A stretch of DNA of 33,881 nucleotides from Saprospiraceae bacterium. GTDB lineage: Bacteria > Bacteroidota > Bacteroidia > Chitinophagales > Saprospiraceae. A model generated the notes under the pieces. That model was not told the DNA's origin, did not search any database, and saw only the letters and a list, made by a program, of their open reading frames with translations. The stretch covers positions 1 to 33,881 of the forward strand of contig WFXH01000069.1 of the NCBI GenBank assembly GCA_015490715.1, in the 5' to 3' direction. A program made the translations under genes and the position numbers. Below are positions 16,755 to 28,322 of the stretch, piece after piece. Position 1 is the stretch's first letter. Every line of letters starts with the position of its first letter.

Positions 16755-19700
16755 TCATTCCTCGGCGAAGACAAACAGGTCTTCAAACTTGCGCAATCCC
16801 GTACCTGCGGGGATTTTCTTTCCGACGATGACGTTTTCTTTCAATCCCTGCAAGGTATCCTTTTTGGCGGAGATGGCGGCCATGCTCAACACCTTGGTCG
16901 TCTCCTGGAACGACGCTGCCGAAATCCACGACTGCACGCCGAGGCTGGAGCGCGTAATACCTTCGACAATGGGTTTCGATGTGGCGGGAATCGCGTCTCG
17001 GTATTGCGGTGGCTTTTTGTCGCTGCGCTTGAGCTGCGAAATCTCCTCGCGAAGTTCTTTGAGCGTGACGAGCATGCCGGGCAAGAAGCGCTCAGAGTCG
17101 CCCGCATCCGTGATGACCTTGTACTCGGAGATGCGGTCGTTTTCGCGGAAGAATTCGTGCTTGGGTACGGCTTCTCCTTCGAGGAACTTGGTATCTCCTG
17201 GGTCAATGATCTCGACGCGACGCATCATTTGGCGCACGATGATTTCGATATGTTTGTCGTTGATGGAGATACCTTGTGCTCGGTAGACTTCCTGTACCCC
17301 TTGCACTAAGTAGCGCTGTACGGCAAACGGCCCCTTCGTATTGAGTATATCCCTTGGTGCTATGGGGCCATCGGTGAGGCGATCGCCGGCGCGCACAAAG
17401 TCCCCATCTTGGACAAGGATGTGCTTGGATAGATCGACGAGATACTTCTTCTTCTCGCCAGTCTTCTCGTTGATCACCTCGATGGTGCGCTTTCCACGGA
17501 TGACCTTGCCAAACCTCACAACACCCTCTATCTCTGAGATGACAGCCGGATTGGAGGGATTCCGTGCTTCAAAGAGCTCAGTCACCCGCGGCAATCCACC
17601 CGTAATATCGGCAATACCGCCAATGGCACGCGGAATCTTGGCGATGATCTGTCCCTTGTAGACGTGATCGCCATCGTCGATGGTCAAGTAAGCCCCTACA
17701 GGCAAAGAGTACGATTTCAATATCTCTTCCTTTTTGGGATCGATAATGTGAATGGTAGGCACTTTCTTGCGCCCGCGTCCCTTGGACTCCTTAATGACGC
17801 GCTCGGCAAAGCCCGTCTGTTCGTCGAGCTCTACGCGATACGTGACCCCTTCCACGATATCCTGAAAGCGTGCAATACCAGTGGCCTCGCTGATGATGAC
17901 AGCGTTGAAGGGATCCCACTCACAGATGATTTTACCCCTTTCTACCGTATCTCCATCCTTGTAATAGAGCGTAGAACCATAGGGCACGTGGTGGCGAATC
18001 AACTCACGACCGGTTTTGGGATCGACAATGCGCAATTCACCCGAACGCGAAACGACAATATTCTTTGCCTCCACATCATCGCCTTCGATCTCGATCGTCT
18101 TGACATTTTCAAACCGCACTGTACCATTGACCTGTGCGATGATGTTCGACTGCGACTTGGCTACTGAGGCGACACCACCGACGTGGAAGGTTCGCAGGGT
18201 GAGCTGCGTTCCGGGTTCGCCAATACTCTGCGCTGCAATGATGCCCACGGCATCTCCGACCTCAGCCGGCCGCCCCGTAGCGAGATTCTTACCGTAGCAC
18301 TTCACACATACCCCACGCTCGGATTCGCAGGTCAGCACCGACCGAACAACTACGCGATCAATGCCCGCAGCTTCAATTTCCTTAGCCTTTTGCGGCGTGA
18401 TGTAATCTCCTCCTTTGACAAGTACCTCTCCCGTATCGGGATGAATGATGTCGTCAAGGGCATAGCGTCCGTCAATGCGCTCTGCCAATGTTTCAATGAC
18501 CGTTACACCTTCCTTGAGTGCCGAAATTTCAATGCCACGCAGGGTGTCGCAATCCTCTTCAAAGATGACCACATCTTGAGCGACGTCGACCAAACGGCGA
18601 GTAAGATAGCCGGCATCGGCCGTCTTCAACGCCGTATCCGCCAGACCTTTGCGCGCACCGTGCGTGGAGATGAAATACTCCAGAATGGAAAGTCCTTCGA
18701 GGAAATTGGACAGAATGGGGTTTTCGATGATAGCCCCACCTCCTGTGGTCGACTTCCTCGGCTTGGCCATCAGACCTCGTAGCCCACACAACTGCTTGAT
18801 CTGCGCTTTCGAACCCCGTGCGCCCGAGTCAAGCATCATGAAGACGGGATTGAAACCTCCCTTGTCCTCACTCAACTCCTTCATCAAGTTTTCGGTAATG
18901 ACGTTATCCGCAAAGGTCCACTTGTCAATGATCTGATTATAGCGCTCCGTATTGGTCACCAGGCCGGCGTTGTACATTTCCCACACCTCGTCTACCTTTT
19001 CTTGCGCCTCTTTGAGGACCTTCTCCTTAATCGACGGAGTCAACAAATCCCCGAGGTTGAAAGACAATCCTCCTTTAAAGGCCCAGTAAAAGCCCATATC
19101 CTTGATATCATCCAAAAAGCGCGCAACGGTCGGAATATTGGTCTTTTCGATGACGTCGCGGATGATGCGTTTGAGGCTCTTCTTCGTCAACAATTCGTTA
19201 ATATAGCCGACTTCCTTGGGCACGACCGTATTGAAGATGACACGGCCGACCGTCGTATCGATGTAGATGTATTTTTTCTGACCATTGGCTTTGTACTCCG
19301 GATTGGGCTGGCGCAATTTAATGCCGGCATGAAGGTCGACTTTTCCTTCGTTGAAGGCGATGATGACGTCTTCGAGGTTGGCAAAGCGCATGCCCTCGCC
19401 TTTGACCGGGTGATCTTTGGTCGAATGTCGCTGCTTGGTCAGATAGTACAATCCCAATACCATATCCTGCGAAGGCAGGGTGATGGGCGTGCCGTTTTGC
19501 GGGTTGAGGATATTGTGGCTGGAGAGCATGAGCACTTGCGCCTCTAATATAGCTGCATGGCTGAGGGGCACGTGCACGGCCATTTGGTCGCCGTCGAAGT
19601 CGGCGTTAAACGCTCCACACACGAGCGGATGAAGCTGGATGGCCTTGCCCTCGATCAATACAGGCTTAAAGGCCTGTATCGACAATCGATGCAGCGTCGG

Positions 19701-21020
19701 CGCACGGTTGAGCAATACCGGATGACCCTTTAAGATGTTTTCCAAGACGTCCCAAATAACGGGATCCTTTCTGTCGACGAGTTTTTTCGCGCTCTTGACA
19801 GTTTTAACAATGCCGCGCTCAATGAGGCGTCGGATGATAAAGGGTTTAAACAGCTCTGAGGCCATGGCCTTCGGAAGACCGCATTCGTGGAGCTTTAAGG
19901 TAGGACCAACTACGATGACCGATCGGCCGGAGTAGTCCACGCGCTTACCGAGAAGGTTTTGTCGGAAGCGCCCCTGTTTGCCCTTCAAAATATCCGATAG
20001 GGACTTCAGCGGGCGACCCGACTCAGACTTAACAGCGTTGGATTTTCGCGAATTGTCGAAGAGCGAATCAACCGCCTCCTGGATCATGCGCTTCTCGTTG
20101 CGCAAAATGACCTCGGGCGCCTTGATCTCCTTGAGTTTTTTCAGTCGATTGTTGCGTATGATGACCCTGCGATACAGGTCGTTGAGGTCGGCGCTGGCAA
20201 AGCGACCGCCTTCGAGAGGCACGAGTGGACGCAACTCGGGCGGTATGACGGGCAGATGCGTGATGACCATCCACTCGGGGCGATTTTCCTCGTTCTTCAT
20301 CCCCTCGCGGAATGCCTCGACAATTTGTAATCGCTTGAGCGCTTCAGTCTTGCGCTGCTGAGAAGTCTCGTTGGCTGCCTTGTGCCGCAACTCGTACGAT
20401 AACATGTCAAGATCCAGATCCTTGAGCAAATCGTAGATGGCCTCCGCTCCCATCTTCGCAATAAATTTCTCAGGGTCGTCATCAGGCAGACTTTGCTGAC
20501 GGTCGCGGATGGTCGCCATAATTTCCTCGTACTCCTCCTGGGTGAGGAGATCCATCTTCTTGATACCCTCTTTCGCCATAATGCCCGGCTGGATGACGAC
20601 GTACTTTTCGTAATAGATAATGGAGGCCAAATTCTTCGACGACATGCCCAGGAGATAGCCTATCTTGTTGGGTAGGGAGCGGAAAAACCATATGTGTACT
20701 ACCGGCTCGTTGAGCTCGATGTGGCCCATGCGTTCCCTACGCACCTTCTTTTCGGTGAGCTCGACACCGCACTTATCGCAAATAATGCCCTTGTAGCGTA
20801 TCCGCTTGTATTTGCCGCAATAACACTCGTAGTCCTTGACCGGACCAAAGATGCGCTCGCAAAAGAGCCCTCCCAACTCGGGCTTGATGGTGCGATAGTT
20901 GATGGTCTCAGGCTTAGTCACCTGTCCATGCGAACGCTCCAAAATCAAATCGGGCGATGCGAGCTTTATAGTTACACTGTTAAAATCGTTCTTAAATGCT
21001 TCTGGCTTTTTTCTCATCAT
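16755..21020 (-). CDS. rpoC: DNA-directed RNA polymerase subunit beta'
   Basis: 1421 residues, normal for Bacteroidota. Zinc site 1 is Cys66, Cys68, Cys81, Cys84. The active-site loop NADFDGDQM is at 472-480 with Asp474, Asp476 and Asp478 binding magnesium. The second zinc site is formed by Cys in EEDCDTLRG (near 820) and [11 protein letters not shown] (near 895-905), followed by [18 protein letters not shown] of the trigger-loop region. Together with RpoB it forms the catalytic core. It starts 52 bases after the rpoB stop; a second ATG follows the first directly, and either could be used. It is the last gene of the operon and converges on ribD. Confidence 0.99.
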   Translation of the reverse strand: MMRKKPEAFKNDFNSVTIKLASPDLILERSHGQVTKPETINYRTIKPELGGLFCERIFGPVKDYECYCGKYKRIRYKGIICDKCGVELTEKKVRRERMGHIELNEPVVHIWFFRSLPNKIGYLLGMSSKNLASIIYYEKYVVIQPGIMAKEGIKKMDLLTQEEYEEIMATIRDRQQSLPDDDPEKFIAKMGAEAIYDLLKDLDLDMLSYELRHKAANETSQQRKTEALKRLQIVEAFREGMKNEENRPEWMVITHLPVIPPELRPLVPLEGGRFASADLNDLYRRVIIRNNRLKKLKEIKAPEVILRNEKRMIQEAVDSLFDNSRKSNAVKSESGRPLKSLSDILKGKQGRFRQNLLGKRVDYSGRSVIVVGPTLKLHECGLPKAMASELFKPFIIRRLIERGIVKTVKSAKKLVDRKDPVIWDVLENILKGHPVLLNRAPTLHRLSIQAFKPVLIEGKAIQLHPLVCGAFNADFDGDQMAVHVPLSHAAILEAQVLMLSSHNILNPQNGTPITLPSQDMVLGLYYLTKQRHSTKDHPVKGEGMRFANLEDVIIAFNEGKVDLHAGIKLRQPNPEYKANGQKKYIYIDTTVGRVIFNTVVPKEVGYINELLTKKSLKRIIRDVIEKTNIPTVARFLDDIKDMGFYWAFKGGLSFNLGDLLTPSIKEKVLKEAQEKVDEVWEMYNAGLVTNTERYNQIIDKWTFADNVITENLMKELSEDKGGFNPVFMMLDSGARGSKAQIKQLCGLRGLMAKPRKSTTGGGAIIENPILSNFLEGLSILEYFISTHGARKGLADTALKTADAGYLTRRLVDVAQDVVIFEEDCDTLRGIEISALKEGVTVIETLAERIDGRYALDDIIHPDTGEVLVKGGDYITPQKAKEIEAAGIDRVVVRSVLTCESERGVCVKCYGKNLATGRPAEVGDAVGIIAAQSIGEPGTQLTLRTFHVGGVASVAKSQSNIIAQVNGTVRFENVKTIEIEGDDVEAKNIVVSRSGELRIVDPKTGRELIRHHVPYGSTLYYKDGDTVERGKIICEWDPFNAVIISEATGIARFQDIVEGVTYRVELDEQTGFAERVIKESKGRGRKKVPTIHIIDPKKEEILKSYSLPVGAYLTIDDGDHVYKGQIIAKIPRAIGGIADITGGLPRVTELFEARNPSNPAVISEIEGVVRFGKVIRGKRTIEVINEKTGEKKKYLVDLSKHILVQDGDFVRAGDRLTDGPIAPRDILNTKGPFAVQRYLVQGVQEVYRAQGISINDKHIEIIVRQMMRRVEIIDPGDTKFLEGEAVPKHEFFRENDRISEYKVITDAGDSERFLPGMLVTLKELREEISQLKRSDKKPPQYRDAIPATSKPIVEGITRSSLGVQSWISAASFQETTKVLSMAAISAKKDTLQGLKENVIVGKKIPAGTGLRKFEDLFVFAEE

Positions 21021-21072
21021 TTTATCAACCAGTTTTTTTGTTTAAAGAGTATAAAATCGTTGACTTCTCTAC

Positions 21073-24000
21073 TCAATCAAATTTGACTTCGAGCGCAAGA
21101 CCGCGCAATTCATGGACGAGCACTTTAAAGGACTCGGGAATATGCGGTTCCGGCAACACTTCACCTTTGGCAATGGCTTCATAGGCCTTTGCACGTCCCA
21201 CGACGTCATCGGACTTCAAGGTGAGCAGTTCGCGCAAGATGTTGGCTGCGCCAAATGCTTCCAGCGCCCAGACTTCCATCTCTCCAAAGCGCTGTCCACC
21301 AAACTGAGCCTTACCGCCCAAGGGCTGCTGTGTGATAAGCGAATACGGGCCAATCGAACGGGCGTGCATCTTGTCGTCGACCATGTGCGACAGCTTCATC
21401 ATGTAAATCACTCCAACAGTGGCCTTTTGGTGGAAGCGATCCCCCGTCTCTCCATCGTACAGATAGGTCTGTCCAAGCTTGGGCAATTTGGCTTTGTCGA
21501 TAAACTCGCTAATTTCCTCCAAGGTGGCTCCGTCAAAGATGGGCGTGGCAAACTTCATCTGCAGCTTTTCACCACACCAACCCAACACCGTTTCAAAAAT
21601 CTGTCCGAGGTTCATTCGCGAAGGTACACCTAAAGGATTGAGTACGATGTCCACCGGTGTACCATCTTCCAGGAAGGGCATGTCTTCGATGCGCACGATT
21701 TTTGACACAATGCCCTTGTTGCCGTGTCGCCCTGCGAGCTTGTCGCCTACTTTGAGCTTGCGCTTTTGCACCAAATACACCTTGGCCAATTTCAACACTC
21801 CCGTCGGCAACTCATCTCCCACGGTAATATTAAACTTCTCTCGGTCGAAGGCACTCTTCAGTTCGTTGACCTTGTTTTTGTAGTTGCGCAATAGCTTTTC
21901 GATGAGGGCATTGGTTTTGGCATCGTCGGTCCAATCGCGCGGATCGATGTCGTCTTGCCAAATGGAAAGCCCATCTTGATCCTCGCTGCTGAGCGTCTTT
22001 TTCTGGAACAATTTCAAAAACAGGGATTTGGTGAGTTTTGTCCCCGGTGGGACGACGTAATCGCCACCGTCGTAGCTGCGAATGCCTTTGGTCTTTTTAC
22101 CCCCGACGATTTTTGTCAACTTATCGACCAACTGTAGTTTGACGAAGTTGAGGTTTTCTTCGTAGCGGTCTTTGACCTTTTTGAGGAGGAGCTCCTCTTG
22201 CTCCTTCATGGAGCTGTCTTTTTTCATCTGCTGAAATAAGCGCGTACTGATGACGATTCCGCTCGTCGCTGGTGGAGCTTTTAATGAGGCATCTTTCACA
22301 TCGCCGGCCTTGTCGCCAAAGATGGCGCGGAGGAGTTTTTCCTCCGGTGAAAGGTCGGTTTCGCCTTTGGGTGTGATTTTTCCAATGAGGATATCGCCTT
22401 CTTTGACCCATGCGCCGACGCGGATGATGCCGTTTTCGTCGAGGTTTTTCGTCGCCTCTTCACTGACGTTGGGGATGTCGTTAGTCAACTCCTCCTCGCC
22501 GAGCTTGGTTTGGCGCACTTCCAGGTCGTAGCTCTCGATGTGAATGGAAGTAAAGATGTCTTCGCGGACGACGCGTTCGGAGATGACGATAGCATCTTCA
22601 AAGTTGTAACCCTTCCAGGGCATAAAGGCGACGCGCAAGTTTTGGCCAAGTGCCAACTCACCTTTTTCAGTGGCATAGCCATCACAGAGCAGCGTTCCCT
22701 TCTTGACTCGATCGCCCTTGCGCACCAGTGGGCGATGATTGATACACGTACCCTGATTGGTGCGGGCAAATTTTTTGAGGTAATAGGTCTTTACGTTGTT
22801 TTCAAAAGAGGTGAGCTTATCTTCTTCACTGACGTCGTATTCGATGATGATCTTGCTGGCATCGACGTACTTGACCACTCCGTCACCTTCGGCATTAATA
22901 AACATGAGGGAATCCTGGGCCACCTTGGCCTCCATACCAGTGCCGACGATGGGGGCTTTGGGGCGTACGAGGGGCACTGCCTGACGCTGCATATTGGAAC
23001 CCATCAGTGCGCGGTTGGCGTCGTTGTGCTCCAGAAATGGAATGAGTGAGGCCGATACACCGACGATTTGGTTGGGAGCGATGTCCATGTAATCGACTTC
23101 TTCGGGGGGCAACACGGGAAATTCGCCGTGCTCGCGACAGCGAATGCGTTGAGACAAAAACTTCCCCTCTTCGTCAATCGGCGCGTTGGCCTGTGCTATT
23201 CGCTTGACGTCTTCGGCATCGGGAGAGAGGTATTCCACCTCGTTGACTTTCACCCGACCATTTTCCACCTTGCGATACGGAGTTTCTAAAAAGCCCATGC
23301 GGTTGACCTTTGCATGCACGCAGAGCGTACTGATGAGGCCAATGTTGGGCCCCTCTGGAGTTTCGATGGTACAGAGACGTCCGTAGTGGCTGTAATGTAC
23401 GTCGCGTACCTCAAATCCGGCGTGTTCGCGCGAAAGACCACCGGGGCCAAGTGCCGAAATACGGCGCTTATGCGTAATCTCCGATAGCGGATTGGTCTGA
23501 TCGAGAAATTGAGACAGAGGGTTGACGCTAAAGAACGAATTGATGACGGAGGTCAAGGTCTTGGCATTGATCAACTGCGAAGGCGTGAAAGTCTCCGAAT
23601 CTCGTACGTTCATACGTTCCCGAATGGTTCGGGCCATGCGCGCAAGGCCAACGCCAAATTGCGCATAGAGCTGTTCGCCAACGGTGCGCACGCGACGATT
23701 GGCGAGATGATCGATGTCGTCCAGCTCGTACTTGCGATTGATCAGGCCAATGATGTATTTGATGATGGCGATGATGTCTTCTTTGGTCAAGACCTGGACA
23801 TCGATGGGAATATCCAGACCGAGCTTTTTATTGATTTTATAACGCCCTACTTCGCCGAGACTATAGCGGCGATCGGTAAAGAAGAGGCGGTCCATGATGC
23901 TGCGGGCAGACTCTTCGTCGGGGGGCTCACTGCCGCGCACCTGTCGGTAAATGTATTGGAGTGCCTCAATTTCCGAGGAAGTGGGGTCTTTCTGCAAGGT

Positions 24001-24954
24001 GTTGTAGATGATGGAATAATCGTCTTCCAGATTGTCGACCTGTACGATGATCTCCTCCACGCCCAGCTCGAGAATCTGCTTGATATTTTCTTCATCGAGC
24101 ACGGTGTCGCGTTCGAAGATGGTCTCATAACGCTCCAGTGTGACGACTTCTCCCGTATCTTCGTCGACAAAATCTTCCACCCATTTGCGCAACACGCGTG
24201 CCGCCAGCTTACGCCCTATGGCCTTTTGGAGATTTTCCTCCGTCACCGGAATTACCTCTGCCAGTCCAAACAGGTCGAGTATTTCCTTGTCGGTGCTGTA
24301 GCCGAGGGCACGCAACAAAGTAGTGACGGGAAATTTCTTCTTCCGGTCGATATAGGCATACATCACCATGTTGATATCGGTGGCAAACTCCATCCAAGCT
24401 CCCTTAAAGGGAATGATGCGTGCCGTGTAGATCTTCGTGCCGTTGGGATGGAAGCTCTGGCTAAAAAACACCCCCGGGGAACGGTGCAATTGCGAAACGA
24501 TGACGCGCTCCGCACCATTGATGATAAATGTCCCCTTAGGGGTCATATAGGGTATATTGCCGAGAAACACCTCCTGGACCTGTCGCTGGAACTCCTCGTG
24601 GTCTTCGTCGTTACAGCTCAGTCGCAGCTTTGCCTTTAAAGGGACATTGTACGTCAGGCCGCGTTCCAGACACTCTTCAACGCTGTGGCGAGGTGGCGCG
24701 ACAAAATAATCTTCAAATTCGAGCACATAGATATTGCGGCTATCGGTGATGGGGAAGTTCTCTTGAAATACTTTATAAAGGCCTTCATTGACGCGTTTAT
24801 CCGGAGGGGTATCGAGCTGGAAAAATTCGTTGAAGCTCTTCGTTTGAATTTCGAGTAGATTGGGGTATTCGATCGGCAATTTAATTTTGCCGAAAGTATA
24901 GCGTTCAGATTTAGCAGTTTGGTTGGTCTTTGCCGAGACTGTGCGTACGCTCAT
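21073..24954 (-). CDS. rpoB: DNA-directed RNA polymerase subunit beta
   Basis: 1293 residues, normal for Bacteroidota. The rifampicin-binding cluster around 475-510 reads [19 protein letters not shown] then [12 protein letters not shown]: the residues matching E. coli Gln513, Asp516, His526 and Ser531 are all of the sensitive type. Further conserved blocks are [20 protein letters not shown], the [10 protein letters not shown] segment, [12 protein letters not shown] and the C-terminal [24 protein letters not shown]. It is preceded by a 173-base structured gap after rplL and followed by rpoC. No Shine-Dalgarno site stands out. Confidence 0.99.
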   Translation of the reverse strand: MSVRTVSAKTNQTAKSERYTFGKIKLPIEYPNLLEIQTKSFNEFFQLDTPPDKRVNEGLYKVFQENFPITDSRNIYVLEFEDYFVAPPRHSVEECLERGLTYNVPLKAKLRLSCNDEDHEEFQRQVQEVFLGNIPYMTPKGTFIINGAERVIVSQLHRSPGVFFSQSFHPNGTKIYTARIIPFKGAWMEFATDINMVMYAYIDRKKKFPVTTLLRALGYSTDKEILDLFGLAEVIPVTEENLQKAIGRKLAARVLRKWVEDFVDEDTGEVVTLERYETIFERDTVLDEENIKQILELGVEEIIVQVDNLEDDYSIIYNTLQKDPTSSEIEALQYIYRQVRGSEPPDEESARSIMDRLFFTDRRYSLGEVGRYKINKKLGLDIPIDVQVLTKEDIIAIIKYIIGLINRKYELDDIDHLANRRVRTVGEQLYAQFGVGLARMARTIRERMNVRDSETFTPSQLINAKTLTSVINSFFSVNPLSQFLDQTNPLSEITHKRRISALGPGGLSREHAGFEVRDVHYSHYGRLCTIETPEGPNIGLISTLCVHAKVNRMGFLETPYRKVENGRVKVNEVEYLSPDAEDVKRIAQANAPIDEEGKFLSQRIRCREHGEFPVLPPEEVDYMDIAPNQIVGVSASLIPFLEHNDANRALMGSNMQRQAVPLVRPKAPIVGTGMEAKVAQDSLMFINAEGDGVVKYVDASKIIIEYDVSEEDKLTSFENNVKTYYLKKFARTNQGTCINHRPLVRKGDRVKKGTLLCDGYATEKGELALGQNLRVAFMPWKGYNFEDAIVISERVVREDIFTSIHIESYDLEVRQTKLGEEELTNDIPNVSEEATKNLDENGIIRVGAWVKEGDILIGKITPKGETDLSPEEKLLRAIFGDKAGDVKDASLKAPPATSGIVISTRLFQQMKKDSSMKEQEELLLKKVKDRYEENLNFVKLQLVDKLTKIVGGKKTKGIRSYDGGDYVVPPGTKLTKSLFLKLFQKKTLSSEDQDGLSIWQDDIDPRDWTDDAKTNALIEKLLRNYKNKVNELKSAFDREKFNITVGDELPTGVLKLAKVYLVQKRKLKVGDKLAGRHGNKGIVSKIVRIEDMPFLEDGTPVDIVLNPLGVPSRMNLGQIFETVLGWCGEKLQMKFATPIFDGATLEEISEFIDKAKLPKLGQTYLYDGETGDRFHQKATVGVIYMMKLSHMVDDKMHARSIGPYSLITQQPLGGKAQFGGQRFGEMEVWALEAFGAANILRELLTLKSDDVVGRAKAYEAIAKGEVLPEPHIPESFKVLVHELRGLALEVKFD

Positions 24955-25030
24955 AATTGCCAGATTATTTTATTTTTGTATAAAATTTTGCAAGAAAAAC
25001 ACGCGCTAGCCCTTTCTACAAATGGCTTAA

Positions 25031-25124
25031 GCCCGATCCAGAAGGCACGCTCCCGGATCGAGCTTCGGCACGGCCTTACGGCCATTGGTGTTGCCCGAAG
25101 TAGATCTGATCACCAGCCTACTGG
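25031..25124 (-). promoter_or_regulatory. Structured rplL-rpoB intergenic RNA, three consecutive hairpins
   Basis: On the minus strand, directly after the rplL stop, three hairpins follow one another. (1) CCAG-TAGG-CTGG at 25113-25124. (2) CTTCGG(G)CA at 25092-25100 pairs with TGCCGAAG at 25063-25070, enclosing a GGCC-GTAA-GGCC hairpin at 25072-25083. (3) GCTCGATCC at 25055-25063 pairs with GGATCGGGC at 25031-25039 (9 bp, one G-T; one base shared with stem 2). No clean U-tract follows the last stem. In E. coli the matching gap holds an attenuator and an RNase III cleavage site that set the ratio of L12 to RNA polymerase; a similar role here is inference. Confidence 0.55.
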
Positions 25125-25127
25125 AAG

Positions 25128-25508
25128 TTATTTCAGCTCTACTTCGGCACCGAGTTCGGTCAAAGCGTTTTTTATGGATTCTGCTTCTTCTTTCGGAACT
25201 CCTTTTTTCAGCACAGCAGGGGCGGAATCAACCAATTCTTTGGCTTCTTTGAGGCCCAGTCCGAGGAGGTTTTTGACTTCCTTGACGATTTTGAGTTTTT
25301 GTGCACCGGGCGAGTTGAGCACCACGTCGAATTCGGTTTTTTCGGCTGCTCCAGCTTCTCCACCTTCCGCTGCTGGTGCTGCTACAGCTACCGCAGCTGC
25401 TGCCGCCGGTTCGATGCCGTACTCCTCCTTGAGGATCTCCGCCAGCTCGTTGACCTCTTTGACCGTCAAGTTGACCAACTGCTCTGCAAATGCTTTTAAA
25501 TCTGCCAT
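25128..25508 (-). CDS. rplL: 50S ribosomal protein L7/L12
   Basis: 126 residues. N-terminal dimerisation domain ([18 protein letters not shown]), an Ala-rich hinge (about 34-50), and the C-terminal factor-binding domain with [20 protein letters not shown] and [10 protein letters not shown], all standard. It forms the ribosomal stalk that recruits EF-Tu, EF-G and IF2. It lies 55 bases after rplJ, where a short GGCT-TCCA-AGCC hairpin can be drawn, and before the structured rpoB leader. Confidence 0.99.
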   Translation of the reverse strand: MADLKAFAEQLVNLTVKEVNELAEILKEEYGIEPAAAAAVAVAAPAAEGGEAGAAEKTEFDVVLNSPGAQKLKIVKEVKNLLGLGLKEAKELVDSAPAVLKKGVPKEEAESIKNALTELGAEVELK

Positions 25509-25563
25509 CTTCTCAAATTTTTTTCGTTTTTATATGAAGTTTGTGGCTTGGAAGCCTACGCTG

Positions 25564-26094
25564 TTATGCGCTTTCGCCTCGCTCTTTCAATGCCTGTAAG
25601 ATACCTGCGAGTTTATGTCCGCCCGATTGAAGTGCACCGAGTACATTGCGCATTGGCGACTGCAATAACAAGATGATGTCGCCGATGAGTTCCTCTTTCG
25701 ACTTCAACGATGCCACCGTATCGAGCATCTCATCTCCCACATAAATAGCCGACTCAATATAGGCCGCCTTCAGTATGGGCTTGTCGAGCGTCTTTCGCAC
25801 TTCTTTGATCAGACGTGCAGGGCCATTGGGGCTTTCAGATATCATAATAGTCGACGGCCCCCTAAAGATGGGGATGAGCTCTTTGAGTCCGTCCTTTTCG
25901 ATCGCTTCGATCGCCTTGATGGCCAGGGTATTTTTCACTACCTTTATCTCAATGCCCTTTTCATGGCATTTGCGCCGAATCATATTGATGTTTTCCACCG
26001 TCAACCCACTGGAGTCGACGACATAGATATGTGATGCGGATTGAAACTTTTCCTTGAGCTCTTCTATTACCTGCTTTTTTTCTTCCCGTGTCAT
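25564..26094 (-). CDS. rplJ: 50S ribosomal protein L10
   Basis: 176 residues. L10 forms the base of the L7/L12 stalk. The order fits the family: N-terminal rRNA-binding domain (REEKKQVIEELKEKFQSA, HIYVVDSSGLTV), KVVKNTLAIKAI, and a C-terminal helix (LLLQSPMRNVLGALQSGG, LAGILQALKERGE) that binds L7/L12 dimers. It starts only 15 bases after the rplA stop, so the long autoregulatory rplJ leader known from E. coli is absent here. Confidence 0.98.
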   Translation of the reverse strand: MTREEKKQVIEELKEKFQSASHIYVVDSSGLTVENINMIRRKCHEKGIEIKVVKNTLAIKAIEAIEKDGLKELIPIFRGPSTIMISESPNGPARLIKEVRKTLDKPILKAAYIESAIYVGDEMLDTVASLKSKEELIGDIILLLQSPMRNVLGALQSGGHKLAGILQALKERGESA

Positions 26095-26109
26095 TCTCTC
26101 ACGATTTTA

Positions 26110-26805
26110 TTATGCGATAAATGAGCGAGGATTGATGCGTACACCTGGGCTCATAGTCGTCGCCGTGGCTACACTACGCAGATAGGTGCCTTTGGCAGCG
26201 GCCGGTTTCATCTTAATGAGCGTACGGACGAGTTCGCGCGCATTTTCGGCCAGGTGTTCTGGCGGAAAACTCACTCTTCCGATGGGGCTATGGACAATGC
26301 CGTATTTATCCACCCGAAAGGCGATCTTGCCCCCTTTGACTTCGCGCACTGCCGTGCCTACGTCCATGGTGACGGTGCCCGTCTTGGGGTTGGGCATCAG
26401 CCCTCGTGGGCCAAGAATACGTCCCAGCTTACCCACTTTAGCCATTACATTGGGGGTCGCAATAATGACGTCGACGTCGGTCCAACCATTCTGGATCTTT
26501 TCAATGTACTCGTCCAAACCGACGTAATCTGCACCCGCTTCTTTGGCCTCATCCTCCTTGTCTGGAGTGCAGAGCACCAATACTTTCTTTTCCTTTCCAG
26601 TACCGTAGGGAAGTTTGACGGTACCGCGCAGTGCTTGGTCGGGTTTGCGAGGGTCTACGCCCAGGCGTACATGCAGGTCTACTGAACTGTCAAATCGCGT
26701 CAGGTTGAGCTCTTTGACCAGTTGCATCGCTTCGTCCAGCTCGTAGAGCTTTTGTCGGTCGACCTTTTTCAGTGCTTCTTTGTAGCGCTTAGATCTCTTC
26801 GGCAT
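26110..26805 (-). CDS. rplA: 50S ribosomal protein L1
   Basis: 231 residues. L1 forms the mobile L1 stalk beside the E site. The signature [15 protein letters not shown] is present (about 133-147), with the N-terminal [16 protein letters not shown] and the C-terminal [15 protein letters not shown] expected for the family. It follows rplK after a 67-base gap that contains a stable hairpin. L1 represses the L11-L1 messenger in E. coli; whether that hairpin serves this is unknown. Confidence 0.99.
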   Translation of the reverse strand: MPKRSKRYKEALKKVDRQKLYELDEAMQLVKELNLTRFDSSVDLHVRLGVDPRKPDQALRGTVKLPYGTGKEKKVLVLCTPDKEDEAKEAGADYVGLDEYIEKIQNGWTDVDVIIATPNVMAKVGKLGRILGPRGLMPNPKTGTVTMDVGTAVREVKGGKIAFRVDKYGIVHSPIGRVSFPPEHLAENARELVRTLIKMKPAAAKGTYLRSVATATTMSPGVRINPRSFIA

Positions 26806-26831
26806 CTTTCCAACAGTTTATAGGTACAAAC

Positions 26832-26849
26832 GCACGCCACTTGGCGCGC
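26832..26849 (-). promoter_or_regulatory. Hairpin between rplK and rplA
   Basis: GCGCGCC and GGCGTGC (7 bp with one G-T) enclose AAGT on the minus strand, about 27 bases before the rplA ATG. No T-tract follows, so it is not a simple terminator. It may be a processing, stability or regulatory hairpin. Confidence 0.35.
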
Positions 26850-26872
26850 TCCCTATGTGAAATGCATGTATA

Positions 26873-27340
26873 TTAATCGTTTTGATCGCTTTGTTGTTCA
26901 CTTTCCCAGGGTGGAGTACCTTCCACGACGATACCCATGCTGCGGGCAGTACCTGCTACCATCTTCATTGCTGCTTCGATGGTGAAGGCATTGAGGTCGG
27001 GCATTTTGTTTTCGGCAATGGCGCGCACCTGGTCCCAGGTAACGGTACCCACCTTGTCGCGGTTGGGGACAGGGGAGCCTTTCTGCAAACCTGCTGCTTC
27101 GAGCAATTGGATGGAGGCAGGCGGTGTCTTGATGACAAAATCAAAGGATTTGTCCTTATACACGGTGATGACCACGGGCAACAATTTGCCCATCTGGTCC
27201 TGCGTCTTGGCATTAAACCGCTTACAAAACTCCATAATGTTGACCCCCTTCGCACCGAGTGCCGGCCCTACAGGGGGCGAGGGATTGGCTTGTCCGCCTC
27301 GCACCATTACCTTGATGATACCGTCTACCTCTTTAGCCAT
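26873..27340 (-). CDS. rplK: 50S ribosomal protein L11
   Basis: 155 residues, slightly longer than the usual ~141-147 because of an acidic, Gln-rich tail (about 142-155, [11 protein letters not shown]). L11 forms the GTPase-associated centre with 23S rRNA. The N-terminal domain has the [21 protein letters not shown] block; the C-terminal rRNA-binding domain has [22 protein letters not shown]. It starts 29 bases after the nusG stop in the same operon. Confidence 0.99.
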   Translation of the reverse strand: MAKEVDGIIKVMVRGGQANPSPPVGPALGAKGVNIMEFCKRFNAKTQDQMGKLLPVVITVYKDKSFDFVIKTPPASIQLLEAAGLQKGSPVPNRDKVGTVTWDQVRAIAENKMPDLNAFTIEAAMKMVAGTARSMGIVVEGTPPWESEQQSDQND

Positions 27341-27369
27341 ATCGTCATTAAATTATTTGATTGGTGATG

Positions 27370-27966
27370 CTATGCGATTTTTTCTACTTGAAAGTAATTG
27401 AGCTCGACCACTGTACCGCGGCCGAATATCTTGACGATGACTTTGAGCTTTTTCTTGTCTTCCATGACTTCTTTGACATCACCGATAAAATCCTTAAAAG
27501 GTCCATCGATGATTTTGATGGTTTCTCCCACGATGAAGGGTTCGGCAATGGCCTCGTCGTGCATAGTAGCTTCGTCAAATTTGCCCAACATGCGATTGGC
27601 CTCGCTCTGGGAAAGAGGTGTAGGCTTGTTTTTCTCACCCAAGAAGTGCATCACATTGGGCAGCGAGGTGATGTGTTGTATGATTTCAGGAGTGACGCGC
27701 TCCGGGTCCATTTCGATGAGAATATAGCCCGGCAACAAATTGCGCTCGGCCATTACCTTCTTGCCACGCGAGATTTTATACACCTTTTCCGTGTGGACGA
27801 TGACTCTGCCGACGACATCGTTCCACCCCTGGCGCGCCACTTCGTTTTCGATCATTTCTTTGATCTTCTTTTCCTTTCCACTGATGACGCGCAAGGCGTA
27901 GATGCGAAATCGCCCTTCGGATGGTGGTTTGGCCTGCTCGCCCGATTGTATATGTTCGGTATTCAT
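27370..27966 (-). CDS. nusG: Transcription termination/antitermination protein NusG
   Basis: 198 residues. NusG binds RNA polymerase beta' clamp helices and links it to Rho or to ribosomal protein S10. The NGN domain (RIYALRVISGKEKK, LLPGYILIEMD) occupies about 18-125; the C-terminal KOW domain (VGETIKIIDGPFKDFIGDVK) occupies about 140-198. There is a 17-residue polar N-terminal extension (Gln/Glu/Pro-rich) before the first strand. Position between secE and rplK is the conserved one. Confidence 0.98.
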   Translation of the reverse strand: MNTEHIQSGEQAKPPSEGRFRIYALRVISGKEKKIKEMIENEVARQGWNDVVGRVIVHTEKVYKISRGKKVMAERNLLPGYILIEMDPERVTPEIIQHITSLPNVMHFLGEKNKPTPLSQSEANRMLGKFDEATMHDEAIAEPFIVGETIKIIDGPFKDFIGDVKEVMEDKKKLKVIVKIFGRGTVVELNYFQVEKIA

Positions 27967-27995
27967 ACTCCTAATCGCTACGCTTTAAACGATGG

Positions 27996-28187
27996 TCATC
28001 CAAGGGAATAGATAAAATCCATCACCTGCTTGGATACCAAGTCGAAGAAAAAGATGATAATCGCAAAGATGGCCGAGGCGATGAGCACGACATTGGTCGT
28101 ATTGATCAGTTGGGGCCATGTCGGCCATGTAACGCGCTCAATCAGCTCCTGGTAGCTCTCTATTATGTACCATTTGATGCGCTCCAT
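27996..28187 (-). CDS. secE: Preprotein translocase subunit SecE
   Basis: 63 residues, the short single-helix form common outside gamma-proteobacteria. An amphipathic N-terminal helix (SYQELIERVTWPTWPQL) with the conserved WPTW segment is followed by one transmembrane helix (about 32-53). SecE clamps SecY in the inner-membrane translocon. It lies between the tRNA-Trp gene and nusG. Confidence 0.96.
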   Translation of the reverse strand: MERIKWYIIESYQELIERVTWPTWPQLINTTNVVLIASAIFAIIIFFFDLVSKQVMDFIYSLG

Positions 28188-28235
28188 ACGTCAAAGGCGG
28201 TATATGATCGTTGTGTACAATCTCTTTCGATGCAG

Positions 28236-28309
28236 CGCGGGCAGAAGGACTCGAACCCTCAACCTACGGTTTTGGAGACCGTTGCTCTACCAAATTGAGC
28301 TATGCCCGC
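28236..28309 (-). tRNA. tRNA-Trp (anticodon CCA)
   Basis: A full cloverleaf on the minus strand: acceptor GCGGGCA/TGCCCGC, T8-A9, D arm with GCTC/GAGC, anticodon stem ACGGT/ACCGT with CCA in the loop, and GGTTCGAGTCC T arm. The discriminator is G, as normal for tRNA-Trp. CCA is not encoded. It sits between the tuf terminator and secE. Confidence 0.97.
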
Positions 28310-28322
28310 ACGCGAATATGAT

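Noticed and set aside
23509-24639. 376-codon open frame on the plus strand
   Set aside because: It lies wholly antisense to rpoB, has no recognisable protein features, and arises from the codon composition of rpoB.
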